From: Perlabentimonas sp034003245
GTDB lineage: Bacteria > Bacteroidota > Bacteroidia > Bacteroidales > Tenuifilaceae
Length of the DNA: 64,000 bases
Assembly: GCA_034003245.1 (NCBI GenBank)
Contig: JAVEYY010000008.1
Coordinates: 1-64,000 of the forward strand
Reading direction: 5' to 3'
Shown piece after piece: positions 1 to 8,650 of this stretch (position 1 is its first letter; each line of letters begins with the position of its first letter). The notes below the pieces were generated by a model. The model searched no databases, was not told the DNA's origin, and saw only the letters and a program-made list of their open reading frames with translations. The translations under genes and the position numbers were made by a program.

Positions 1-45
1 CGTTAGGGTATTGGGTATATGCTTTAGCGGATTGGGGAGGCTCAT
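1..45 (-). CDS. pssA: Probable CDP-diacylglycerol-serine O-phosphatidyltransferase, N-terminus only
   Basis: An ATG at 45 opens a minus-strand frame that runs off the window start. Only 15 residues are visible, reading MSLPNPLKHIPNTLT. The HIPNTLT string is the characteristic start of Bacteroidota phosphatidylserine synthases, just before the first membrane helix. A TAnnTTTG promoter element sits about 30 nt upstream at 76-83, which supports a real start here. The enzyme would make phosphatidylserine, the precursor of phosphatidylethanolamine, in the inner membrane. The identity rests on a very short string. Plus-strand frames across the same bases are also open for 14-20 codons, so the call is tentative. 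Confidence 0.5.
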   Translation of the reverse strand, partial: MSLPNPLKHIPNTLT

Positions 46-75
46 AGTATTGATGATTTAGTGCAATAATTAGGG

Positions 76-83
76 CAAATGTA
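76..83 (-). promoter_or_regulatory. Bacteroidota -7 promoter element upstream of pssA
   Basis: The minus strand reads TACATTTG, a full match to the Bacteroidota sigma-70 consensus TAnnTTTG, 30 nt before the putative pssA start. No convincing -33 TTTG was seen at the expected spacing. Confidence 0.45.
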
Positions 84-162
84 AGTTATTTGGATTAAAC
101 ATTGGGTTAATCAAATCCTAAAAAGTTGTAAGTTTACGGCCATTAAGAATTTTTACTAAGCA

Positions 163-1239
163 ATGAAGCCTTTCTTTTTGCTCATAACAATAATAAGCGT
201 TAATGTATCTCTGCTTGCCCAAACAGCCAAGTACAGCAACGATTTTCTGAATATTGGTGTGGGGGCAAAATGGATGGCCATGGGCAACACGGGTGTGGCC
301 ACAAGCTCCGATGTGGAATCGGCATACTGGAACCCGGCAGGGCTTACTGGCATACAAAACACCTACGAGCTGGGCGCCATGCACGCCAGCTATTTTGTAG
401 GGATGGCCAGCTACAACCACTTGGGCTTTGCCCATAAACCCGACACACTATCGGCGCTGGCTTTCACCGCTATTCGCTTTGGGGTTGACGATATACCCAA
501 CACCACCGACCTAATTGATTCCGATGGTAACTTTAGCTACGACAGGCTAAAGCTATTCTCCGTGGCCGATTACGCCTTCCTCCTCTCCTACGCTCGCAGG
601 CTACCTATCGAGGGGCTTACCGTTGGCGGCAACGCCAAAATCATTTACCGCAACGTGGGCAAGTTTGCCAATGCATGGGGATTTGGACTTGATGTAGCTG
701 CTCAGTACCGACGAAACGGATGGCTGTTCGGAGCTAACTTTAGGGATGTGAGCACAACTGTAAATATCTGGAGTTTCAATTCCGATGAGCTGGAGATTAC
801 CATTGGCGATAGCACCTTTAATCGTGCCCCCGACAACAATTTCGAGATTACGCTACCGCAGCTAACACTAGGCGTTTCCCGCACATTTGGCATTACCGAT
901 GATATTAACTTAACTGCAGAATTCAACGGTGTTTTTTTCTTCGATGGGCAGCGCAACACTCCACTAAGCACATCGTTTGCCAGCATTGAACCACACGTAG
1001 GCATAGAGGTTGGATATATCGATTTGATATTTGTTAGGGCCGGAGTAAACAACCTGCAACGAATAACCGAGTTCGACGATAAAACTGCCCTAATAGTTCA
1101 GCCCAATCTTGGGCTTGGTATTCGATTCAAAGGGATATTGCTGGATTATGCCCTTACCAACGTGGGCAGCGTTGGGTTCTCGCGCTACTCAAATATTTTT
1201 AGCCTGAAATGGGAATTCAGTAGGATTGGGAGGCGATAG
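163..1239 (+). CDS. PorV/PorQ-family outer membrane protein
   Basis: 358 aa with a cleavable signal peptide (about residues 1-20, ending LLAQ). The mature start NIGVGAKWMAMGNTGVA, followed by YWNPAGL, is typical of the PorV/UPF0164 group of FadL-like 14-strand barrels. The rest alternates amphipathic strands and ends in a barrel-like segment. Family members include PorV, the type IX secretion shuttle protein, but many paralogs are uncharacterised. The sequence shows family membership, not that this is the true PorV. The ATG is well placed 5' of the signal peptide. The 3' end overlaps the convergent gene by 23 nt. A second family member (PorQ) lies at 17811-18866. Confidence 0.8.
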   Translation: MKPFFLLITIISVNVSLLAQTAKYSNDFLNIGVGAKWMAMGNTGVATSSDVESAYWNPAGLTGIQNTYELGAMHASYFVGMASYNHLGFAHKPDTLSALAFTAIRFGVDDIPNTTDLIDSDGNFSYDRLKLFSVADYAFLLSYARRLPIEGLTVGGNAKIIYRNVGKFANAWGFGLDVAAQYRRNGWLFGANFRDVSTTVNIWSFNSDELEITIGDSTFNRAPDNNFEITLPQLTLGVSRTFGITDDINLTAEFNGVFFFDGQRNTPLSTSFASIEPHVGIEVGYIDLIFVRAGVNNLQRITEFDDKTALIVQPNLGLGIRFKGILLDYALTNVGSVGFSRYSNIFSLKWEFSRIGRR

Positions 1240-2014
1240 TTTTCTTATACCCCTCAAACTTATCGAGCACAGCTTTTACCACCTCGTATTCGGTTGAATT
1301 CTCAAGAAACCTATTTGAGAAATTACAAAACACCATGAAATCAATAGCTTGCGATCCTTTTAAGTTCGTTAGTCGCTCTATTCCTTCTGCCGAGATAATC
1401 TCATAAATAGCCCTCATTTTTTGATCACTCTTTATCTTTTGATTTATCTTTTTCCGCTGCTTCGAGTACCAATCCTCTCCAAAATATAAGGTTTTGCTCG
1501 CAATTTTAAGAGACTGAACCTCATACGGATATTGTACTGGCATTATAAGCGAGTCGGTATTCACATCGTTAATTACTTGGGTGAGTTTTTCTATCCGCTG
1601 CTCCTCTTCGGTTAAGGGGATTTCGCGAGTTACCACATCCTTTATGAAGTTATAGTAAGATTTGTAACGATTTACAACTACCGAGTCAATGGAATATGAC
1701 TGGGGCTGTAGGTAAATAGCATAGACTTCACCTGTACCTTCAATATGCTCATCGCATTTAAACCCTAATCGTCGGTATCCAACTGCCGAAATAATTAGCG
1801 TATCTGCTAGCCCAGCAGAAACTCTAAACAATCCCTTCTCGTTCGATATTGCACCCTGCCCTTTAGCTAGCAACATAATATGGGCGTGGGCAACGGGTAG
1901 GTGCGTAACCGAATCAAGTAGTTGATAGGCTTTCCATCCTTCCATATCATCGTTATGCTGTGAGTTTGAATAGTTTGCTAAAAGCAATAGGATTATTAAA
2001 TATGCTGATTTCAA
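1217..2014 (-). CDS. Carboxypeptidase-regulatory-like domain protein, secreted
   Basis: 265 aa. A short hydrophobic signal (residues 4-18) is followed by a CarboxypepD_reg-like beta-sandwich at about residues 28-105 (LPVAHAHIML ... GAISNEKGLFRV ... ISAVGYR). Then comes a charged, probably helical region. Such proteins are common periplasmic or cell-surface proteins of unknown role in Bacteroidota. The start is a TTG codon: an in-frame TGA lies four codons upstream and no ATG precedes the signal peptide. A TAnnTTTG element at 2025-2032 puts the transcript start only a few bases before the TTG, so the message may be nearly leaderless. The 3' end overlaps the convergent PorV-like gene. Confidence 0.7.
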   Translation of the reverse strand: MKSAYLIILLLLANYSNSQHNDDMEGWKAYQLLDSVTHLPVAHAHIMLLAKGQGAISNEKGLFRVSAGLADTLIISAVGYRRLGFKCDEHIEGTGEVYAIYLQPQSYSIDSVVVNRYKSYYNFIKDVVTREIPLTEEEQRIEKLTQVINDVNTDSLIMPVQYPYEVQSLKIASKTLYFGEDWYSKQRKKINQKIKSDQKMRAIYEIISAEGIERLTNLKGSQAIDFMVFCNFSNRFLENSTEYEVVKAVLDKFEGYKKTIASQSY

Positions 2015-2024
2015 CTTTTTTAAT

Positions 2025-2032
2025 CAAACTTA
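2025..2032 (-). promoter_or_regulatory. -7 promoter element for the 1217-2014 gene
   Basis: The minus strand reads TAAGTTTG (TAnnTTTG), 10 nt upstream of the TTG start codon at 2014. Confidence 0.4.
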
Positions 2033-2183
2033 TAGATTAAACCCGCTACAACAAATCCCCATTAACTCTTGTTAACCAAACTATTATTAACAAAGCGCTT
2101 TTTAGCTATTATTCCAATATTAAAATCTTTGGTATTTTAAAACATTTTCACTTTTTATATTTTAATAGTGTAATTATTGTATT

Positions 2184-2191
2184 TATATTTG
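2184..2191 (+). promoter_or_regulatory. -7 promoter element for the tetR-efflux operon
   Basis: TATATTTG matches TAnnTTTG and lies 23 nt before the tetR ATG. The flanking 2015-2214 spacer is very AT-rich and is the only place upstream of the operon for an operator. No clear palindrome was recognised. Confidence 0.5.
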
Positions 2192-2214
2192 TGATATAAA
2201 AAACACAACTTGCA

Positions 2215-2799
2215 ATGAGTAGCATTAAAACCAAGTACATTCAAAAGGCGATACAAATCTTTAAGCAGGAAGGATTAAAGCTTTCGCTCGACGACTTGGC
2301 AGTTAAAATGTCGATATCAAAAAAAACTTTGTACAACCACTTTAGCTCAAAGGAGGATCTGCACTCGGCCTGTATGCGAAGCATGTTTTCGGAATTGAAC
2401 CAGAAAATGGATGTGCTAACCGACCCGACAAAGAATGCAATTGATTGTTTACGCGAAGGTTTCAAAGGGCTAAAGGCAGTTTTCATACAACTTTCGCCGC
2501 TTTTTATTCACGATATGCAACGGCTTTACCCCGATATGGTATACTCAAGTCACGCCTCCGATATCGATTTCTTTAAGCAAAGAATGATGGCAAACATTGA
2601 GAAAGGGATTAGTGAGGGCATTTACAATAAGCAGCTCGATGTTTCATTTATTAGCCAGTACATAAGCCATTCGGTATTCGGATTCTATTTCCACTCTGTT
2701 CTTAGCAACAACGATTTTTCAACCTCAAACTATTTCGAAACCGTCCTTGAGTATCATCTTAAAGGGCTTGTCACCGAAAAGGGACGATTACTACTGTAA
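2215..2799 (+). CDS. TetR/AcrR-family transcriptional regulator
   Basis: 194 aa, normal for TetR. The N-terminal helix-turn-helix spans about residues 18-47 (LSLDDLAVKMSISKKTLYNHF, then SSKEDL). The remaining helical region is the ligand/dimer domain, which is not conserved enough to predict a ligand. It is the first gene of a co-directional set with TolC (18-nt gap), adaptor and RND pump. It therefore probably represses its own operon and is released by a pump substrate. That regulation is inferred from gene order. Confidence 0.9.
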   Translation: MSSIKTKYIQKAIQIFKQEGLKLSLDDLAVKMSISKKTLYNHFSSKEDLHSACMRSMFSELNQKMDVLTDPTKNAIDCLREGFKGLKAVFIQLSPLFIHDMQRLYPDMVYSSHASDIDFFKQRMMANIEKGISEGIYNKQLDVSFISQYISHSVFGFYFHSVLSNNDFSTSNYFETVLEYHLKGLVTEKGRLLL

Positions 2800-2817
2800 C
2801 CAAAAACCATCCATATA

Positions 2818-4185
2818 ATGCGAACCAAAATAGCTATCATACTATTCCTGAGCATACTCGCCTCTTTGCGGGTTGAAGCTCAGGAAATATACAACCTGCA
2901 AAGGTGTATCGACTTTGCGCTGGAAAATAATAGCAATCTCAAAAAATCTAAACTCGACCTGCAGAAGAGTTTGGAATCCCGACGAGAGGTTTTGGGAAGC
3001 TTGCTTCCTCAAATTAGCGGATCCGGTAGCTTAAACTACAACCTTAAGAAGGCTCAGTTTGTAATGCCCAACTTTGTGAACGACATGCTGCCCCCCAGCA
3101 TGCAGGATCCCAACGCAGCGAAATACATGACCATTGAGATGGGCACCAACTACTCAGCCGGAGTGGGCGCAACGCTTAACCAGCAAATACTCAACTTCAC
3201 GCTTTTCAATACGCTGGAAATTACCAAAACTGCCGAAAGTATGGCCACACTTGGCGTTGAGTCGAAGGAAGAGGAGGTTATAGCTCAAACCGCTAACATC
3301 TACTATGCGGTACAATCTACAGCGTATGCCGCCGAGCAGTTCAAGCAGAGCATCAGGCTAATCGACAAGATGCTTGTAACCATGGAATCGAACTACCAGA
3401 ATGGACTTATGAAAAAGGTTGATTTAGATAGGCTAAAGGTAAACCGTGTAAACCTTTCGACCCAGCAGAGCGCAATCGAGAATGCCATTGATATCCAAAA
3501 GAACCTACTCAAGCTGCAAATGGGGATGGATATGAATCAACCCATTGAAATTGAAGAAATAGACCTATCTACTTTTGAGCAAAAGGTCGAAGCGCCACAG
3601 CTGCACGGTTTTGAACTAACACAGCTGATCCCTTTTCAGCTAATCCAGCAACAGCATAAAATTGGCCATCTGCAGGTAAAATCTGTAAAAAGCGAGCTGC
3701 TACCGTCGCTGATGCTTGGCGTAAACTACCAGTACAACCTGCTTGGCGACAAACTCTTTGGGAGCGACGACAGCTACTCCTACCCTTCATCAGTAGTAGG
3801 ACTAAACCTTCGGATTCCGATTTTTGCTGGAATGTCGAAGAATGCCAAGCTAAAAGGAGCGCAAATTGAGTTGATGAAGCTCAGGGCTGATGAGCAATCG
3901 GTTGCCCAGTCACTCACTATGGCCTACCAAAATGCACTGTTCAAGCTAAGCGACAGCAGGCAAACCATCGATGCGCAACGCCAGAATATGGAGCTGGCTG
4001 CTGAGGTTTTCCGAATCACCCAGGAGAATTACCAGCAGGGATTGGCCTCTATGTCCGATGTGCTCAACGCCAACTCGTCCCTTATCCAATCACAAATTAG
4101 CTACGCCGATGCCCTCAGCAAGTATATGGGTGCATACATCGAGCTGCGAAAGGCAAACGGTACAATTAAAGAACTTGTTAAATAG
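2818..4185 (+). CDS. TolC-family outer membrane efflux protein
   Basis: 455 aa with a signal peptide (about 1-21, ending RVEAQ). Two repeated alpha-helical barrel halves are visible: YNLQRCIDFALENNSNLKKSK near the N-terminus is the standard OEP opening, and ENYQQGLASMSDVLNANSSL is the matching C-terminal signature. TolC proteins form the trimeric outer-membrane channel of tripartite pumps. The gene is followed after 18 nt by the adaptor, so all three pump parts are encoded together. Length and motifs are complete, with no sign of decay. Confidence 0.92.
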   Translation: MRTKIAIILFLSILASLRVEAQEIYNLQRCIDFALENNSNLKKSKLDLQKSLESRREVLGSLLPQISGSGSLNYNLKKAQFVMPNFVNDMLPPSMQDPNAAKYMTIEMGTNYSAGVGATLNQQILNFTLFNTLEITKTAESMATLGVESKEEEVIAQTANIYYAVQSTAYAAEQFKQSIRLIDKMLVTMESNYQNGLMKKVDLDRLKVNRVNLSTQQSAIENAIDIQKNLLKLQMGMDMNQPIEIEEIDLSTFEQKVEAPQLHGFELTQLIPFQLIQQQHKIGHLQVKSVKSELLPSLMLGVNYQYNLLGDKLFGSDDSYSYPSSVVGLNLRIPIFAGMSKNAKLKGAQIELMKLRADEQSVAQSLTMAYQNALFKLSDSRQTIDAQRQNMELAAEVFRITQENYQQGLASMSDVLNANSSLIQSQISYADALSKYMGAYIELRKANGTIKELVK

Positions 4186-4203
4186 CCAAAACAACTACCT
4201 AAT

Positions 4204-5253
4204 ATGAAAAGAGCAATTAATTTACTCGTGATTCTGGCCATACTTACCGCCATAATCCTTGTTCTTAGAATGAACAAAAGAACAAACCAGCAGAAAACCG
4301 AGTTGGCCTCGGTGGTATCAACTGCTGTTCCTGTGCAAATAGATGTGGTTGCTGAGGAAACATTCACAACCGAATTTTCATCAAACGGAACGCTAGAACC
4401 CATAAAGGAGTTAGCCTACGTTTCGGATGTATCGGGCAGAATTGTGAATATTATTGTAGATAAAGGAGATTGGGTGCAGAAGGGACAAACCCTTATCAAT
4501 GTTGATGACGAGATGCTCCGAGCCGATTACCTGGCCAGCGAGGCATCGTTCAAAGCCCTAAAAACCGACTATGAACGTTTCGAGAAGGCCAAGGAGGGCG
4601 GTGGCGTTACGGCTCAGCAGCTCGACAATATGCGCACCCAGCTTATTGCTGCCGAGAGTCGCTACCTCACCAGCAAGCGTCGGCTTGCCGACGCCACCAT
4701 AAAAGCCCCAATTGCTGGCTACATAAACGAGCGGTACGTTGAGGTGGGCGCATACCTAAATCCCGGTGCAAGGCTTTTCGATATTGTTGATGATTCAGAA
4801 CTTAAGCTGCGATGCAATGTTACCGAATCGCAAGTGCTCCGAATTAGCAAAGGGCAAGTGGTTACTGTAAAAAGCAATGCATTCCCCAACCAATCATTTG
4901 AAGGTATAGTATCGTTTGTCGGGAAAAAATCGAGTGGTGGACTCAGCTACCCCATCGAAATCATCATCAAAAATAAGAGGGGGCTGCTGGCGGGAATGTA
5001 CGTAGCTGCCCATTTCGAGTCGAACACCCAACGCCAAGGCATACTTATCTCCCGAAATGCCGTGAGCGGCAGCGTAAAATCGGCCAGCGTATTCGTTGTT
5101 AACAATGGTATTGCACAGCATCGCGATGTAACCATTGGCGAAATGGTTGGGTCTAGAGTTGAGGTAACTCAGGGCCTTCAGGTAGGCGATAGCATTGTGG
5201 TGGCCGGACTAATTAATGTAGCCAATGGTGTAAAAGTGGTTAACAGAAAATAA
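4204..5253 (+). CDS. RND efflux periplasmic adaptor (membrane fusion protein)
   Basis: 349 aa. An N-terminal hydrophobic helix (about 6-20) without a lipobox Cys suggests an inner-membrane anchor. The first lipoyl half is at about 60-100 (SGRIVNIIVDKGDWVQKGQ), a short helical hairpin follows, and the second lipoyl half contains IKAPIAGYINERYVEVG. Beta-barrel and membrane-proximal domains complete it. It bridges the RND pump and TolC in the periplasm. The gap to the pump gene is only 8 nt, consistent with one operon. Confidence 0.92.
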   Translation: MKRAINLLVILAILTAIILVLRMNKRTNQQKTELASVVSTAVPVQIDVVAEETFTTEFSSNGTLEPIKELAYVSDVSGRIVNIIVDKGDWVQKGQTLINVDDEMLRADYLASEASFKALKTDYERFEKAKEGGGVTAQQLDNMRTQLIAAESRYLTSKRRLADATIKAPIAGYINERYVEVGAYLNPGARLFDIVDDSELKLRCNVTESQVLRISKGQVVTVKSNAFPNQSFEGIVSFVGKKSSGGLSYPIEIIIKNKRGLLAGMYVAAHFESNTQRQGILISRNAVSGSVKSASVFVVNNGIAQHRDVTIGEMVGSRVEVTQGLQVGDSIVVAGLINVANGVKVVNRK

Positions 5254-5261
5254 CCAAAACA

Positions 5262-8200
5262 ATGAAAATATCCGAAATATCCATAAAACGGCCAATATAT
5301 GTAATTGTGCTGTTTGCCGTGCTCACCATACTCGGCTACCTTGGTTTTCGCAACCTGAGTGCCGAGCTGATGCCCAAGTTCACCCCCCCAATGATTAACG
5401 TGCAGGTGGTTTACCCCGGCGCATCACCACTGGAGGTGGAAAACTCACTAACGCGAAAACTCGAGGATGCCCTCTCGAGCATGGAGGGGATTGACCAAAT
5501 ACAGTCATACTCCTTTGAGGGAATGTCGATGCTATTCGTGCTCTTCAACTACGGAACCGATATCGAAAAGTCCATAACCAACGCGCAGAACCTTATTGCA
5601 TCAAAAGCAATGGAGCTTCCCCGCGATATTCTGTCGCCCACCATCAACAAGGTAACTGTCGACGATAAGCCCATTATTTCCATAGCGGCCACCTCGAACC
5701 TAGAGGCCACGGCCTTTTACGATTTGATGGACAAGCGAATTCTCCCCGACATCAACAGCATAAAGGGAGTTGCCAAGGTAAGCCTGCTGGGCGGACAGGC
5801 TCGCGAAATACAGGTTAACCTGGATATGGATAAGATGCGGGCGCTTGGTATTACACCTATTCAAATTCAGGGGCTAATCAGAGCCTCAAACCTCGATTTT
5901 CCAACGGGGAGTTTACGGGGCACGGAAACCTCTACCATTGTGCGCTTATCGGGAAAACTCGAAAGCATTGAGCAGATACGAAATCTGGTAATTACAACCA
6001 TGCCAACAGGCAGCCAAATTAGGCTTGAAGATGTAGCCGACGTATCCGACGCCATTAAGGATGCCACCACGCTTGCCCGTGTTAACGGCGAGGAGGCTGT
6101 GCTTGTAAACCTCCTGAAACAGGGTGATGCCAATGCCATTGAGGTGAGCGATATGGTTCGCAAACGAATTGCTGAGCTCGAAACCGAGTTTGCCGATGAG
6201 AACCTGAAAATGGACATTGCACAGGATTCAACCGACTTTACCCGTCAATCCATCAACTCGGTGATAAACGACTTGCTAATGATTGTCCTGCTGGTTACGC
6301 TGGTGATGCTGTTCTTCCTGCACAGCTTCCGCAATGCGCTAATTGTTATGACTGTGGTACCCGTATCGCTAATTGCCACTTTTATTGGTATGCAACTACT
6401 GGATTTCACGCTTAACCTGATGTCGCTGCTGGGGCTTTCGTTGGTAATTGGCGTGCTGGTTGACGATGCCATTGTGGTGATCGAGAACGTGTATCGTCAT
6501 ATCGAAATGGGTAAAAACCGCATTCGCGCCTCGTACGATGCCATGAAGGAAATAGGTTTTGTGGTGATCTCCACTACAGTTGTTCTCGTAGTGGTTTTCC
6601 TGCCCGTGGCCCTTACCGACACGTTGGTATCGGATATCCTACGCCAATTTTCACTTGTAATTGTAATAGCTACAATTATTAGTACCCTGGCAGCGCTCAC
6701 GCTAACTCCAATGCTAACCTCGCGGTTTGCAAAGGCCGATAAAATATCAGGCAAAGGTTTCTTCAAAAGGATTTTGACTGGTTTCGAGCAGCTAATTGAA
6801 CGATTTAGCCTATGGATTTCGAATATTCTATCGTGGTCACTATCACATAAACGATGGGTTGGGCTAATTGTTACCACCATTGCCATTGCTGTATTCTCGC
6901 TTTTCCCATTAGGTTACATTGGGTTTGAGTTCCTGCCAAATGTCGACAGGGGTGAGTTTATGGTGCAACTCGAAATGCCCAAGGACATCTCCATTGAGGA
7001 ATCAAACGCACTTGTTCGCAGGGCTGAGGATTGGATGCGCTCGCAGCCCATTGTTGCAAATGTAATTACCACAGTTGGCTCAACAAGCGACAATACGCAA
7101 AGCACCCGAGGCACGGCGTACCTCGCCGAGATTAACGTTGAGCTTGTTGCCCGCGATAAGCGGAGTATGGAAACCAGCCAGTACATCACCTTTATAAAGC
7201 AACCACTCTCCGATTATCTGATGGATGCCAAGATAAAAATCTTTAACGTTGCCCTAACCGGCGAGGCGTCGAAGGCAGCCGTGGAGTACGTAATTAGTGG
7301 GACCAACCCCGACACGCTGATGATTTTTGCTGAGCAAGCCCTGGAAATTATGCGCAGCATACCGGGTACTATGCAGCAGGAGCTGTCGGTGGAGAGCGGA
7401 ACGCCCGAAATATCAGTGGTGGTAAATCGCGATAAGATGTCAGCCCTTGGTCTAACTATGGATAATGTTGGTCATACGATGCAAACCGTTTTTCAGGGGA
7501 ACAACTCGCTTAAGTACACGGAGAATAACTACGAGTACGATATCAACATACGAGCCGACAGAGCCTACCGCCAGCAAACTAACGATGTGCAAAACCTAAC
7601 CTTTGTAAATAATCGGGGGGCATCAATTCGACTCGAACAGTTTGCAGATATCAATCTAAGCACAGGTCCTAATAAATTGGAACGATATAACCGCAACAGC
7701 TCAGTAACCATTCGGTCGCAGGTTCTTGGAACAACATCGGGCACCGTTTCAACCCAGTTTTTAAGTGAGATCAATACTTTGGGTATCCCCAGGGGAGTAA
7801 AAATTGAGGCAACTGGCGATTTAAAATCAATGGCCGATTCCATGAGCGTTCTAACGGCTGCGCTGCTGCTATCCATAGTTCTAATATACCTAACCATGGT
7901 GGTGCTTTACAACGATTGGACGGACCCGATGGTGGTGATGTTCTCCATCCCACTTTCAATTCTGGGTGCCATACTAGCCCTTGCACTTACCAATACGCCC
8001 CTAAGTATCTACGGCATGCTTGGTTTGGTAATGCTTATTGGCCTTGTGGCCAAAAATGCCATTCTACTGGTCGACTTTGCCAACGAGGCCATAAGCCAAG
8101 GAAAAACTGCCGACGAAGCTTTAATTGGTGCGGTAAAAATTCGCACACGACCAATACTTATGACAGCCATTTCAACCATTGTTGGGATGCTACCCGTTGC

Positions 8201-8384
8201 CCTCTCAACAGGTTCAGGGGCCGAACTGAGGAACGGCATGGCATGGGTAATTATTGGGGGCATGGCGCTATCGACCCTGCTTACGCTAATTGTGGTTCCG
8301 GTGGTTTTCAGAATATTCCACTCACGCAAAAGCAAAAAGCCAAAGTTCGATGTTGAGCGATTGATGTATGAGAGCATTGAGTAA
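5262..8384 (+). CDS. RND-family multidrug efflux permease (HAE1/AcrB type)
   Basis: 1040 aa, full AcrB length. It starts with the typical SIKRPIYVIVL first helix and has two periplasmic porter loops (about 35-325 and 550-860) and twelve membrane helices. The helix-4 motif GVLVDDAIVVIENV carries the proton-relay acidic pair at D401-D402. This inner-membrane proton antiporter drives export of hydrophobic compounds through the adaptor and TolC encoded just upstream. It is the last gene of the operon, followed by a strong terminator. The substrate cannot be read from the sequence. Confidence 0.95.
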   Translation: MKISEISIKRPIYVIVLFAVLTILGYLGFRNLSAELMPKFTPPMINVQVVYPGASPLEVENSLTRKLEDALSSMEGIDQIQSYSFEGMSMLFVLFNYGTDIEKSITNAQNLIASKAMELPRDILSPTINKVTVDDKPIISIAATSNLEATAFYDLMDKRILPDINSIKGVAKVSLLGGQAREIQVNLDMDKMRALGITPIQIQGLIRASNLDFPTGSLRGTETSTIVRLSGKLESIEQIRNLVITTMPTGSQIRLEDVADVSDAIKDATTLARVNGEEAVLVNLLKQGDANAIEVSDMVRKRIAELETEFADENLKMDIAQDSTDFTRQSINSVINDLLMIVLLVTLVMLFFLHSFRNALIVMTVVPVSLIATFIGMQLLDFTLNLMSLLGLSLVIGVLVDDAIVVIENVYRHIEMGKNRIRASYDAMKEIGFVVISTTVVLVVVFLPVALTDTLVSDILRQFSLVIVIATIISTLAALTLTPMLTSRFAKADKISGKGFFKRILTGFEQLIERFSLWISNILSWSLSHKRWVGLIVTTIAIAVFSLFPLGYIGFEFLPNVDRGEFMVQLEMPKDISIEESNALVRRAEDWMRSQPIVANVITTVGSTSDNTQSTRGTAYLAEINVELVARDKRSMETSQYITFIKQPLSDYLMDAKIKIFNVALTGEASKAAVEYVISGTNPDTLMIFAEQALEIMRSIPGTMQQELSVESGTPEISVVVNRDKMSALGLTMDNVGHTMQTVFQGNNSLKYTENNYEYDINIRADRAYRQQTNDVQNLTFVNNRGASIRLEQFADINLSTGPNKLERYNRNSSVTIRSQVLGTTSGTVSTQFLSEINTLGIPRGVKIEATGDLKSMADSMSVLTAALLLSIVLIYLTMVVLYNDWTDPMVVMFSIPLSILGAILALALTNTPLSIYGMLGLVMLIGLVAKNAILLVDFANEAISQGKTADEALIGAVKIRTRPILMTAISTIVGMLPVALSTGSGAELRNGMAWVIIGGMALSTLLTLIVVPVVFRIFHSRKSKKPKFDVERLMYESIE

Positions 8385-8400
8385 CCTCATTAAAAATACA

Positions 8401-8431
8401 AAAAATAAGGCCAAACATAGGCCTTATTTTT
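8401..8431 (+). terminator. Rho-independent terminator of the efflux operon
   Basis: A perfect 12-bp stem (AAAAATAAGGCC with GGCCTTATTTTT) and a 7-nt loop are followed by further T residues, 17 nt after the RND stop codon. From here to the parE promoter (8432-8620) nothing else was recognised. Confidence 0.85.
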
Positions 8432-8620
8432 TTGCTATTCATTTACTTATAGAACCACCCAAATAATTGCTCAAAACTGTTGATAAAAAAAACATCCAAA
8501 AAATACATAAATTCTCTTACTGTCAAACCATTTTTTCTCAACATGTTAAACCCCATAAACTACTCCTACCCTGTTCATTTCCTGTTAATAAAGAATTTTC
8601 AGAAAGGCGATTTTTATACC

Positions 8621-8628
8621 TACTTTTG
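8621..8628 (+). promoter_or_regulatory. -7 promoter element for parE-parC
   Basis: TACTTTTG matches TAnnTTTG, 22 nt before the parE ATG. A TTTT tract about 21 nt upstream could serve as a weak -33 element. Confidence 0.5.
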
Positions 8629-8650
8629 TGGGTTAATTAGGAGATAGTAT

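Noticed and set aside
7916..8377. Long shadow frames over the RND pump gene, in the other plus frame and on the minus strand
   Set aside because: They lie fully inside the efflux gene in other frames; they have no own promoter and no domains.
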